From positions 44,822 through 108,821 of the forward strand of contig JASAMV010008508.1 in the NCBI GenBank assembly GCA_030248065.1: 64,000 bases of DNA, in the 5' to 3' direction. The translations under genes and the position numbers were made by a program. The notes beneath the pieces are model-generated. The model ran no database searches and was not told where the DNA came from. It saw only the letters and a program-made list of their open reading frames with translations. This document shows, one piece after another, positions 34,951 through 45,852 of this stretch (position 1 is the first letter of the stretch; every line of letters starts with the position of its first letter). This DNA is from Rhynchonema sp. JSB1_4 (Eukaryota > Nematoda > Chromadorea > Monhysterida > Xyalidae).

Positions 34951-37603
34951 ATGACACTCAACCAACATCTACACATCTACTACCGTACACGGACCATCTT
35001 CAATCACATTTTATTCCCGCTGGTGCTCGTGTACGGCATTGTCGGCAACGTTATGATCCTGTGCGTGCTGCTTGCACCGAGAATGCGTCAACGACCGTCC
35101 AACATCATTCTGGCTGCACTGGCGCTGAGTGACATTGCGTTCCTGCTGACATCCACGCCACAGAATCTCTACAGCTCGCCGTTGCTGGGTCTGTCGCGGG
35201 CGCACAAGGAGTACTACAAGCACGTCTTCAAGAATCATCTGGTCGCGTGCAGTAACTGGTTTTCGACATCGTCGTCGTGGTTAGTTACATTTACATGAAT
35301 TGTACAGTGCATGTGATCATGTAGGTTGAAATACAATATGTATGGGTACGGTACAGTACGTTGAGCTGTGTTGTGCATGTACTTCGAAGTTCATCTTGAC
35401 GTAGTATACAAGGTCATCTCGCGTTTGTGTGTTCCTGCTGATGCGAATAAAATTGACTGACTGAAACTGTCCGTATGGCGACTGAAGATTATGTTTGCTT
35501 AGTTGGGCAACAGACACTGTGGTCCAGTGACAAGCAACATATGCGCACATGCGTGGACGACATTAGAATAAGCCCATTTCAAGAGATAGCCTAACCAACA
35601 CTTGCCATTGTCCAGGTTGGTGCTGACGGTGAGCGTTGAGCGACTGATCGCCATCTGGAGTCCGCTGCACGTCCGCTACCTTTGGACACGACGTCGACTA
35701 GCGCTGGCTATTTCGGCCATCTTTACGCTCAGTTTCCTCATCACGGCGCACTATCACGTTGGCATGCATTCAATCAAGGTGAATCGCACAATCGCCAAGC
35801 ACGTGATCGATCAAGTGAACAGCAGTGAATACGTTCGCGTCGAGAACGTCACCGTTCGCTCGACGCAACGATTTGAATGGCGATTGGGACGGTCGAGCGT
35901 CTATTTCATCAAGGCACAACAGTACACGGCTGTGTGAGTACGAATTTACCTTACGTCCCGACTCAAGCGATCTTGTGGGGTGTACCATTCGTCCAAATCC
36001 CAAGCAGCCAAATCAACTTTGAACGCAAACTAACATTTCGACTACAACCACGGTTGGGGGCCGGGGTCCTTTTGTAGGCAAATTTGCCACAGGCTTTAGC
36101 ACTGACGAGCCCTGGCACCTCGATCTGTCTGCGAAAGCAGGACGAAACAGACCAACATCACTGCACTCAGTACATGATAACAACGTATTGCGCAGTTTAG
36201 GTGCAATCCTGGCCCTGGTCGGTATCAACCTGGTGCTGGTGCACAAACTGCGTCGTCAACAGGAGGAATCGTGCAAAATGATGAACGCACCCAAATCGAA
36301 CGCCACATCGAAATCACCGATCGCCGAATGTCGACGATTGTTGGTTGGCGCAACGGCTGTGACAAGAACGGGCACACAGCACAGTCTCACCGATGAGCGC
36401 AGGTGGGTGAGTATGCAATCAGGGCATTATGGCTGCGTATTAATTCGAACATGAGGAAGCCGAACTTGCATCAGAATGTGGCCATAGAAGTCACCCAATC
36501 TGAAAACATGCACATCTATACAGTCTGTGGTCGAAGGTTTGCCGCCTGATTTTGCAAGTCTTTTGGATATACATACACATGGCCAAAGACAGCAGATATT
36601 TGCGTGCTCGGACGCAGCGCAATCGATATTTTGTGCGAGAACGAAAGGATCTGATGTGATCCCCTTCCGGATATACGAGATCATCTTGTGGATTCGCACT
36701 GTGACTAGGTCTGTTCGTTTGCCGAGACCGCGTGTGAAAACCGGATAAAACGGGATGCTGTGATGTCGCTGCCCACCCTAAACACGTGCGGTCTTCTGAT
36801 TGGACCACGTCCCTTCTCCCGAAAGACACATGTACACCTGCAGTTGCAGCACAGCCGATGTGCCACCGCCACTGGGCCAGCGCCGTCGACGTCAACGTGC
36901 CACGAGCGATGAACGCAAAGTGACCGTGCTGGTGTTGGTCGTATCGTGTTTCTACACGCTCACACACTTGCCATCGGCTATAGTCAGCATTCGCGACGGA
37001 CAATGGCTCCATAGCAGCATATCGGTCGTGTTCGCTGCTGGTGCGTTTGATGGACATTATATACTACATATAGCAAGTGAAAACCGTTTGTGGAACATCG
37101 AGCATGCAAACTTAATTTGGTATTGGCTCATTAGCACAAGCATTGAGCCGGTATCAGACCAGATCCGCTCCGCTCTTTCTTGTCATGGTCGCATGACATT
37201 TTGTATTTTAGCGAGAACGACAGAGAGAACCCAAGAAGCCACAGCTTTTGACCGACACGTACTTTAGGTAAAAGCTTGCGTATAGCTTGTTGATCTTTAC
37301 TCTTTGATCGAAGCTTGATCGGAGTATAAATGTTTGATGCGTACCGGTGATTACATTGCATTCCATTGTCTGTATTCAGCCATAATCACCAACTGGCTGG
37401 TAGCGGTGGGCAAGGCGTCCAACTTTGTGCTGTTCTGTTGTGCGAGTGGCAACTTTCGCGCGCAACTGTGCCACGAGTGTCATGGTCGACGCACGACACA
37501 GCAGCAGACAGCGGCCAACAACAATCGATTCGGCACACCCAGCACGACACGACAACGATGGGGCACGCCCGCGGGCACGCCGCGAATGGGCACGCGTGTG
37601 TAA
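34951..37603 (+). CDS. Rhodopsin-family G-protein-coupled receptor, neuropeptide type (FMRFamide-receptor-like by pattern)
   Basis: Exons: 34951-35279, 35616-35933, about 36100-36402, 36844-37040, 37380-37603; most phases agree; about 455 residues. TM1 holds GIVGNVMILC (the conserved N), TM2 AALALSDIAFL (the conserved D). The loop Cys ACSNWF starts TM3, which ends VSVERLIAIWSPL (ERL in place of DRY). TM4 is LAISAIFTLSFLITA, TM5 LGAILALVGINLVLVHKLR, TM6 VTVLVLVVSCFYTLTHLPSA. TM7 KASNFVLFCCASGNFR replaces NPxxY, as in several peptide receptors. Second extracellular loop: NRT and NVT are N-glycosylation sites. The partner Cys for the TM3 disulfide is not in the frame I join at 36100; it occurs in another frame there, so this exon boundary is the weak point. 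The ligand is unknown. Confidence 0.85.
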
Positions 37604-37859
37604 CAACGCGGCGGGAAAGATAGATCGAGGAGTTGTCAAATCGTCAAATAAAACAATGTTTGATTTCAATTGATTTATGTACACGCTCTACGAGCAGACA
37701 TGTGATCGCTACGCCGCCACAACGATCACAGCGTTTTGATCATGTCCATTGTTGTAAATCCGACGTGTTACGTCATATAACTAGACATATAAATCTATAC
37801 TACTAAAACAGGAAGACGTACATATGTATGTATATGTGTATATCGGAGCTAGCATGGTA
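37604..37859. terminator. 3' region of the GPCR gene
   Basis: An AATAAAAC polyadenylation-type signal occurs at about 37646, some 40 bases after the receptor stop codon. Confidence 0.5.
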
Positions 37860-38551
37860 ATGCTAAGCGACATATAGCTATCACCCCAAAACCCCTTCCG
37901 AAAATTTAAACCACCCCAAATCCACCAAACCCCACCGAATGAGCTCAAACTTGCACACAATGTATATACCGTGCCCCAAAGCCCCCAAACATCACACCCC
38001 CCACACCCGCACACGCGCGTGCGCGCACGATACACAGACATCATTTTAAAAACAACCTTCCCCCCTTCTACAATCCAGTAGACAGACCCAGACCCCACTC
38101 GTCACCAGACATGAAATATCCCCTATACCCAATAGGACTCCAACAGGCGAAGACACAATAACCCTATACCAACCCCCATCTCCATGACCGATACAGGACC
38201 ATGACCACCACCCCTCCTATGGAATGAATACACCCTACGCAAAATAACACCTAGACGAAGCGTTACCATACCAATACTAGTAGATATTTATTTCTTACTC
38301 AATATACGCGACACGCAATCCACTAGCCGAATCTTATCTTATGAACGGAACGATACCAGACCATAACCAAGACAAGAAATATATATTTTATAATGTACCT
38401 CAAAAATATAATAAATTCCCCAGATCTAGATATATTCATCTCAGCTAGAGACAGACAGAACGCACACACAGACACACCCATCCATCTACGCACCCTAGTT
38501 ACCTGACTCATACATAGAGCACTCTATACCCACCCCCTACAGACAGCCAGC

Positions 38552-38598
<47 letters not shown>

Positions 38599-40060
38599 AC
38601 ACACACACACACACACACAGACAGCCAGCACACCAGCACAATAGGCAATGCAGCAATACATATGTACTATAACGTATAAATAAAGAAGCAAAGCAGCTAA
38701 GCACAATGTCCTAAAGCTCAACAGCGAATACGAAAAGACGAGAGTCACGCATTCACACACTCACCCACCATCTATCATTTATATCTTATAAACAATTAAG
38801 GAAAACATTTAACATTTTTCAGTTTTTTCTTTATATAAATACAAGAACAGATGCGCTCTCACATATACGCTCTGATATACATATAATAAAAAACACACAC
38901 GATATATACACTTAAAAATACTATCTCTTCTCTCTATAACACTAAACTCTTTCTCCATATATAAAATTTACCAATAATGAAAAATAAAAATAGCATTTAC
39001 CAACCATAAACCCAAAACAGAATGCCGCCCACCCCAAAGCAACCGGGAGACAATTTACCCCTAATTCAATTCCTAAACCGAAGGGAACAGTTCAAGGAAA
39101 TCAATTCCCCGCTTTCTGTACCTACACCAACCAACCATCCCCGAAACCAATCCCAAACAATCCCAAAAAAAAGTACCCAGGTATTCAATACATACACCTC
39201 GCTAAAAAAAAAAAAAAAAAAAAACCTACCAATACCCATCCCCAAAAACATAAAAAATCCCCGGGCACCTCTGATTTTACCATGGTGGGTGAAGACGCAG
39301 ACACAAGCTTACCCATGTAGAACCCAAAAAAACCAAAACACAAAATCTAATTCACCAAAACCACCCAATCATAAAACCCTCCAAAAAATAACACCTCCCT
39401 AAACCACCCCCCCCCCCCCTTCCCCCATCTAATACCTTTAGAAAATCTGATGTCAACATTTCTAACTAGAACCATGCTGCCGAACCAAAACCTTCTCCAA
39501 TTAACCCGTTCTCTTTGGCGCTGCGCAATATAAAAAACCACCCCAAAAAAAAAAATCCCCCAAGGGCAAAAAAAAATATGTTCCCTGGCTGACTGGCATA
39601 CGAAAACAACACTACATCCACCACAGCTATCTATATTACACAAGGCACTAAACAAACAATCCGATCCGATCTATACCAAACAGAACACAAACACCAAACC
39701 CCAATCACAACCCCAACTATCCCACACCCACCCCCATCCAACTTCCTCAACCCCACAACCCACTATACAGTCTCCTCTTTCTCTCCTCACAACTCACCCG
39801 TAACTCTTCATCTCCCACACGCACGATCAATAAACAAAAAAAGATAAAGAAACATTCCAAACCCTCAACCTATCCCTCCCCTATCACTCCAGCACACCAC
39901 ATCACTCACCGCAACATCCAATCAATACCTCCGAACTCACACACCTCAAACCCCTCCCGATAAACCACAGCAAATGAAACAACCTCACTATAGTTCTACC
40001 ACTATCCCATCCCTATCTCCCCCCCTTCTTTTTCTCTTGTGTATTATATATGTATGTCTG
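37860..40060. other. 2.2-kb G-depleted, A/C-rich tract
   Basis: G is nearly absent from the plus strand throughout. Sample lines contain 1 to 9 G in 60 bases, for example 39721-39780 with 1 and 39661-39720 with 3, while C and A dominate. It includes a (CA)n microsatellite at about 38554-38620, an A20 run at 39205-39224 and C-runs at 39407-39418. Borders are fairly sharp at about 37860 and 40060. No gene is seen. It could be a skewed satellite, a hypermutated segment or an unpolished assembly stretch. Confidence 0.75.
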
Positions 40061-40909
40061 TGGCCCCCTCCCTCGGAGTTGCGGACGGGTCAATTTTCAC
40101 GGGTAGCTATGCTAACGGGTCTTCGGGGGGGGGGGTGGTGGCACGGCACGGGCGCGGCGCTGTAGCCGGGCCGTAGGCACGGGTCCCGTCTAGTTAATTC
40201 AATACTACAAAATTAATGTTTAGTCAGATGTGCAAAGGTGTTTTTCGAATAATTTACGTTGGAAAAGACGCGTCATAATCGTAACTCGCGGATCGAATAT
40301 CGCAAAACCAAAGTGCAGTACACGTTTGTGTTTTTTCTGCGAAGGTGCAGCAGAAAATTGGGTCAAAAGCCTACGAAATGGGGCCATTGGGTGTGCTAGT
40401 GAGCCCAAAAGCTCACCAGCACACCCTATATTTCACAGATGTGTAGCAACAAATGTACACCTTCGAGTTTGTTGTTAACCCATGCGCTTTGAGCACACCA
40501 ATCAGTCGCTGTTGCTGCAACATACCAAACGATTTTACTAAAAAGAACGCGGCTAATACTCAAATTACGTGGCCCAAATTGTCGAAAGCGCAGCCGCCAC
40601 CGGGGGTGGTTCCGCCCCCCCAACACGATGATGGGCGATGACAATTTCCAGCTGGCTGATCTCAATTTGTTGCGGTGCTTACGCGAACAGCACACGTTTT
40701 GGGAATAAAAGGGAATTTGCGCACTGAGGTGGAGACTGGAGAGCATAAGATATATCAAATACACTATTGCGCAACCGCCCCCGGTGACGGTGGCGCATTC
40801 GAGAACTTGGGCCATTATGCCTCGAAGTTTGATCATGGTCAAAAAAACAGACACTGCTTGATGAAACTATACTATTGGTACATACATACAGTATCTCAGA
40901 TCAACTGGT
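40061..40909. other. Intergenic region after the G-poor tract
   Basis: It begins with a G-rich stretch (a GGGGGGGGGG run at about 40125). At 40550-40620 and 40770-40820 there are partly complementary GTGGCCCAAATT / GGCCCAAGTT and CACCGGGGGTGGTT / CACCGTCACCGGGGGC segments, suggesting another decayed inverted-repeat element of about 250-300 bases. No gene recognised. Confidence 0.4.
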
Positions 40910-42335
40910 TTAACACATCGATTCATCATTGTTTCGTGCCCGTGCCCATATCACTGGTGATGTTTCACGTTCACGTGGCACCAAGTCGATCAAAAGCGCT
41001 CCGCCTCCAGAAATCACAGCAAAGTCATAATCTCGGTTTGCGAGCCACTGCTTGCACGCAGGCGCCAGTCTCGGACCGTTCTTTGAGCGGTTGCCTCGAC
41101 CCGTGATGGCTGTCAAGCGATTATGGTCTGCAGCTTTCGCTTCACGAATCGACCATTGAAGCAGTTCGAGCGCTTCCTGAAACATTAACTTTCGGGAAAT
41201 GTGCGGAACATGCTTTTCATTCATATGCTTTAGATATAAAGGCAGTCTACCGGAGGTTGTCACTCAGCCCCCGAATACCGTAACCCACTGCAAGCAAGAT
41301 CGTTGCGAGACCCATGCTGATCGCTGCTTATCCACACGTGTATTAGCGGCAGCAAGCTGGAAATTGTTATCATGCGCGTCGATCCCCAAAACTTCGAAAT
41401 GTTGGTTGGTGTTGGCGCTAACACGCAAAACATAGATAAAAAACAAAATGGTCTCGACACGATCCTTGCAGATCAAAATTACGGTGGGTTACGGTATTCG
41501 GGGGCTGAGTGACAACCTCCCGTAGACTGCCTTTATGTATAGTAACGCTGCGCCAACACGAGCCCGATTTAGGAGGTGGCAGGTTGGTGAAACATTCACA
41601 CGTGGCTGCTGATTTGGGAAATGTTGCACGTTGTAGAACATACAACATGGTGCATGAGGATTTCTCTTTCGTTGCGTTTTGTAACTACACCACCTGCGAA
41701 ATCGGGCTCGTGTTGGCGTAGCTTGCCTATATATCTTCAGTTCACATGAGATCGCACATACACCCACTCCCCCCTATATCAAAACGGCCAGATATTCGGG
41801 CCTGTGGTCGTATTTTTGGTAGACGTGTACTGCACACGTTAGTGAAGGCCGAGTCTCGCAGCCAAGCCAGAAGAACTACAGTACATGTACGTGTAGATGC
41901 TGGCAACAGGCATGTTTCTCAGATGGTGGCTGAACGATTCTTCGGTTGGCACTAAGCAGTCCATTTTTTAAGCTTTTGCCCTGGCACGTACATATGTACA
42001 TACAGTATAATGTAAGATAATGTATAAAGGCAAACTACGCCAACACGAGCCCGATTTCGCAGCTGGCAGAATAGTAAACATTCTGACGTGGCTGCTGATT
42101 TGGGAAATGTTACACGTTGAAGAATCCAAAGTGGGGGACGATGATTTTCTCTTTCTATTCGTTTTGAATACACAGCACCTTCGAAATCGGGCTCGTGTTG
42201 GTGTGGTTTGCCTTTATACGTACATACCTCGACGTTAAGTTCATGAAAATCAATTTGTAAATGACGACGTGACACCAATCGTTTTCGATCCACATAAACT
42301 TTTGCAAGAGCGAGACTTCTCGAGTCGTAGGCTAT
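40910..42335 (-). CDS. Smr-domain protein (C-terminal part; 5' end not found)
   Basis: Two exons are clear: 42335-42228 and 41176 down to the stop at 40910. They join to read LQIDFHELNVE|EALELLQWSIREAK ... RLTAITGRGNRS, then RLAPACKQWL. This is the Smr (small MutS-related) domain: DFHELNVEEAL corresponds to the usual LDLHGLxxxEAL, and ITGRGNRS to the conserved TGxGxHS. The preceding VYVDRKRLVSRRH fits the helical DUF1771-type lead-in of N4BP2-like proteins. In the motifs Gly to Glu (DFHE) and His to Asn (GNRS) are departures from the family. Smr domains are endonuclease-like and occur in mRNA and DNA quality-control proteins. The 1.05-kb intron holds three MITEs. First exons should lie above 42335, but the ArgRS gene ends at 42769, so the 5' part is short or missing. 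Confidence 0.75.
41236..41536. mobile_element. MITE, ATAAAGGCAGTC ends, in the Smr-gene intron
   Basis: The ends ATAAAGGCAGTCTACCGGAG and CCCGTAGACTGCCTTTAT begin near-perfect inverted arms of about 75 bases that continue through TTGTCACTCAGCCCCCGAAT. It is 301 bases and non-coding. It is followed ten-odd bases later by a MITE of another family. Confidence 0.85.
41546..41730. mobile_element. MITE, CAACACGAGCCCGATTT family, copy A
   Basis: CGCCAACACGAGCCCGATTT near the left end pairs with AAATCGGGCTCGTGTTGGCG near the right end. The centre is shared with copies B and C (GTGGCTGCTGATTTGGGAAA). It lies in the Smr-gene intron. Confidence 0.85.
42024..42217. mobile_element. MITE, CAACACGAGCCCGATTT family, copy B
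   Basis: The ends are ATAAAGGCAAACTACGCCAA and GTGTGGTTTGCCTTTAT, 194 bases. The right end is only about 11 bases from the donor splice site of the Smr exon ending at 42228. The termini resemble those of the neighbouring ATAAAGGCAGTC family in the first eight bases, so the two may use one transposase. Confidence 0.88.
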
Positions 42336-42768
42336 CTGAAAGTGCATCATCATGTCACTGGCACGATAGTATAGACGGAGCTTTCACGCGTCTAACTCAA
42401 ATTGCCGATGTGATATTCACAACACGCGCTGAACGCTTACTTGTAAACAATATAAATTTTCTAAAACCAACCTACAGTTTCAATATTGTGCATGATTGAG
42501 CATTAGCAACACAGTAAGACATCAAAGGCCATATCAAGCAAGGTGATTGGACCGCTCCGGTCTTGCGCTGGCCAAAACCTTTCCTTTGTTGGAGGCTGGG
42601 TTACCTTGAAAATAAACCTGATTTCGTTTCGAAACGTCGGTATGTAATATATTAAATTCGGTCGACAAGAATCATCTCATCAAAATTAGCGGCATCGCAT
42701 CAATGACTCTTGATTCACTTCACAAAGCCACGTATAATACATATATAACCGCAACAAGACCGGACCAA

Positions 42769-45700
42769 TCAGCAAGTTTGACCATGCCCCCAAACCTTTT
42801 CCTGTGGCTGAAGAGTGATCAGTTTCATACAGTCCGCAAGCACATTTCTGGCCAGGATGAACAAGGTGAGTCGTTGGATCCAGATGGGTTCCGGTTCCCC
42901 GCTAACATTCAGGGATACGAACGCATTTTGCGATGTTCGCGCCAGCGTGAATAGGTAGTGCACCAGATGGGACGGTTCCAGTTCGGCATAACATTTGTAC
43001 AGTGCATCCGGATAATCAGACAGTGCCGCACACAGCCGCGCCACGTTTTCCTCATACAGATCTAAATCGTCCTTCTTGCCGCTCGACAGCCAAGCAGCGA
43101 GTACACTTCTGGTGTCATTGCCACACTGTCGGTGTAACAGCGTGCACAATTGTGCATGCGCCAATTGGATAAATAGACCACTGTCGCCATTTGGATCGCT
43201 CATGACCGCCTTCTCTGCCACGAATCTGAAACGTCGTGTTTGACAGTATTGCGCTGATTGTGCTTTCTATGCTTGTCGCTATATGTATTATAGCATGTGT
43301 GCTGCACAAGACACGGAGCTGACAAAAAGTGAAACATCAACCGCTTACTCGTATTTAGTTGTCCTGCGTTGCTTGAGAAAGTTCACCACGATGGAACTCC
43401 GTCCCACCTGTCTGGCCACTCGTTTCATTTCGCTGCCAGTGAGCCCAGAAGCGACCTTGTTCTTCTCCACCATAGGCATGGCTGACTTTGTGGCCATATT
43501 GAGTAGATCTTCGACAAGCAATATCTGTAACGGGCCAATGCCAAGTCGGGCGTCTTGTACTGTCACGTAGTCAAATAAAAATAACTGAGTACGTTCTAGA
43601 CAGTGATGCAGTTGGTTCGAGCAAGAAAGCTTACTAGCCGGAGCGGTCCGGCGCAAGAAAGCTAGACAGCTGGCCGTGCGTGTCTATAGAACTTACAAAA
43701 GTGATGAAATAAGGAGGCTAATATTACAAGGTCGAATCCCTTACAGCAGCTCCAAATGAGCGCGGGAAATAACACATGACATTCGGGGTGAGTTGACGAA
43801 GTGATTTGACCCGCAGTAAAGCAAGACAATCGACAGATTCAGACCAATCCACCCGTGATAAAAAAAAGTGCTATCATCTGGTTACATCACAAAGTGCGCA
43901 CCGTTGCACTCGCCCTCTGACCGACCAAAACCAAATCCTTTGCATCAATCAGTGTGCATACTGTAACTAACCTTTCCCAATGCTGACCTCATGTTTTCCA
44001 CCCGTCCATTTTTAACATGTTCAACAGCATGTGCTGCCCGTTCCAGACCAGCCCCCATGAGCGCACGTTGTATGTTAACGAAATGATCAGACTGTTCGTC
44101 ATCAACCACGTACACGGTTCGGTCGGACTGTAAAAGTTTCAGTAAGCTGAAGATGAAGAGATTTCCAATAAGAAATTTATGGAAAATTTCGGCAGACATA
44201 ATAACCTCTTCCTCCGCCGACGACCACCAGTCGTTCCAACGTTTGCCAAATTGCGTATCGCAGTCACCCAACCAATTCAGAACAATCACGCGATGGCCTG
44301 AAACATAGTCGTGGTTGTTGGTAGCTGTTGTTTCGATGTTGCAATTGTTAAACTTTTGGTTCATGGCTGGCTATATTGGAATAAGGTGGTTGAGGTCACA
44401 ATCGGGCCGAGTTATGGCGGCCCGAACAAAGGGTGATATAGTCGAAACGGTGAAAAGGTCAGTTGGGTGCAAAGGTCGGTGGCAAGCTCGGTGTGAGAAA
44501 GTTCGGTGTAAGGTCGGCGTTAAGCTTGAAATATTGCAGGGTGACCAAGCAGTAGACGCGCGTTTCTAAACGAAAGATCAACTTTGACGGTCTGCTGTGC
44601 AAGTGTAAATCGTTTGTTTGCAATCTGGTTCAGTTAAGCTGGTTGCGCCAACAGGAATATTTGTAAGTTTGCCTGGCGTTTCTCAGTGAGGCTATTGAGA
44701 AATTGAACATTCATTGACGGCGGTGACAAGAGTTTGACGTCGCTAACTGATCGCAGCACGAAATCAAAATGGCTCCATAAAAGGTCACGAAATCCGTACA
44801 TATCGCTTAAAAACGCCTGTGCAACTAGCCACATACATACATAGCCTAAGCAAACAATATTACAAACAAACGATTCACACTTGCACAGCAGCGTGTCAAA
44901 GTTGACCGACGCGCCTGCTGCTTGGTCAGCCTCTGTAATGTTTCAAGCTTACGCCGACTTTGCACCGAACTTTCTCACACCCGACCTTCCACCGACATTT
45001 ACATCCAAATAATTTTACACGGTTTCGAAAATATCACCCGAAAGTCTAAAATCGCGGCTCGAAGCCCACTCACCGGCGGCTCGTTGCACGTGGGCTATGC
45101 ATTGACCAGTCAGTGTGCTGCGCAAGTGAACGACATGGAATGACTTAGCGACGATGGGAAAACTGCGAAAATGATTGTTTCTGTCAAATTCATGTTTTAC
45201 ACTAATAACATGAAACCAAGACAAGCTATTGGTCGCACAATGACTATATGAGAATCCATCCCCCTAATTTTCCTGCATTAAAAAGGCGGATATGTGGCAT
45301 TTTTTTCAAATTGGACCAGGTTTTGACAAGAACTTTGCATGCTTATCAGTGAGAAGAATGAGAAACACACGTGTGCAGAAGTTTCACCCTGAATTCTACG
45401 CAACCGAAATGGTTCGGGCTCGGGTTACCGTAGCCACGTGTTACATGCTTTGTGTGAAATCGATTACAGCACACACACGTTGATCACTCCCGATAAAGAA
45501 AGCGGGAAAAGAAAGAGAAAATAACTCCTTGTCAAAACCTGATTCAATTTGAAAAAATCGCCAGAAACCCTCCTTGCCGATGTAGGAAAATATGGGGATG
45601 GATTCTCAATAGTCATTGTGCGACCAATATCGTAACCGACCTATAGGCAACCAATACATGTTTAAGGCAGCCGGCACCAGAAGCACCATCGATGCGCTCG

Positions 45701-45779
45701 GGCAAGAGTTGACGGGCCAAGCTGGAGTTGCGAAGCGAACACTTGGCCAAGCGTCGAATGCATTGCTCCATTATTTCAA
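42769..45779 (-). CDS. RARS2: Mitochondrial-type arginyl-tRNA synthetase (RARS2-like) with altered HIGH motif and deleted core segment
   Basis: Exons in phase: 45779-45641, 45162-45074, 44297-43972, 43524-43349, 43225-42769. The protein reads HVLVAYSFPIVAKSFHVVHL then VIVLNWLGDCDTQFG, TVYVVDDEQSDHF, ILLVEDLLNMAT, DSGLFIQLAHAQLCTLLHR, and ends SHLVHYLFTLARTSQ ... RLTLFILARNVLADCMKLIT. These match RARS2 in order through the anticodon-binding domain. Two oddities: the class I HIGH signature is HVVH, and inside the single exon 44297-43972 only about 40 residues separate DTQFG from TVYVVDD where the family has about 160, so the helical insertion and adenylate-site segment are absent. Family role: charging mitochondrial tRNA-Arg in the matrix. 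With these losses activity is doubtful; a non-catalytic paralogue, decaying gene or assembly error are alternatives. 5' exons are missing or lie above 46.3 kb. Confidence 0.85.
44431..45039. mobile_element. Foldback element, GGGTGATAT...TCGAAACGG family, second copy (609 bp), in ArgRS intron
   Basis: The outer ends GGGTGATATAGTCGAAACGG and CGGTTTCGAAAATATCACCC are near-perfect complements. Subterminal GGTCGGTGG / CCACCGAC and AAAGTTCGGTGTAAGGTCGG arrays match the larger copy at 33417-34277. The right end is 34 bases from the donor of exon 45162-45074. Confidence 0.85.
45229..45627. mobile_element. MITE, TTGGTCGCACAATGAC family, copy 1 (399 bp)
   Basis: The ends TTGGTCGCACAATGACTATA and GTCATTGTGCGACCAA are inverted repeats extending to the AGAATCCATCCCC segment (about 36 bases). 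TA lies at both borders. It sits in the ArgRS intron, its right end 14 bases from the donor of exon 45779-45641. It is nearly identical, base for base, to copy 2. Confidence 0.92.
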
Positions 45780-45852
45780 CTAAAATTGAAAAACTTCGTC
45801 GGATCGGCCTTAGGAAAAATAAAAAGAACAAACAGATATACCTAAACAGATA

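Noticed and set aside
36491..37057. 188-codon minus-strand frame opposite the receptor
   Set aside because: It overlaps exon 36844-37040, which carries clear TM6; the minus frame has no family features.
39022..39402. Pro/Lys/Asn-rich frame of 126 codons
   Set aside because: Stops are rare here because the G-poor A/C tract has few TGA and TAG codons. Composition explains the open frame.
41252..41480. Apparent inverted gene fragments at 41.2-41.5 kb
   Set aside because: The two arms are the termini of one MITE, not duplicated exons.
44634..44834. Minus-strand frame MWLVAQAFLSDMYGFRDLL as a further ArgRS exon
   Set aside because: It lies wholly inside the foldback element 44431-45039 and does not match the missing core segment.
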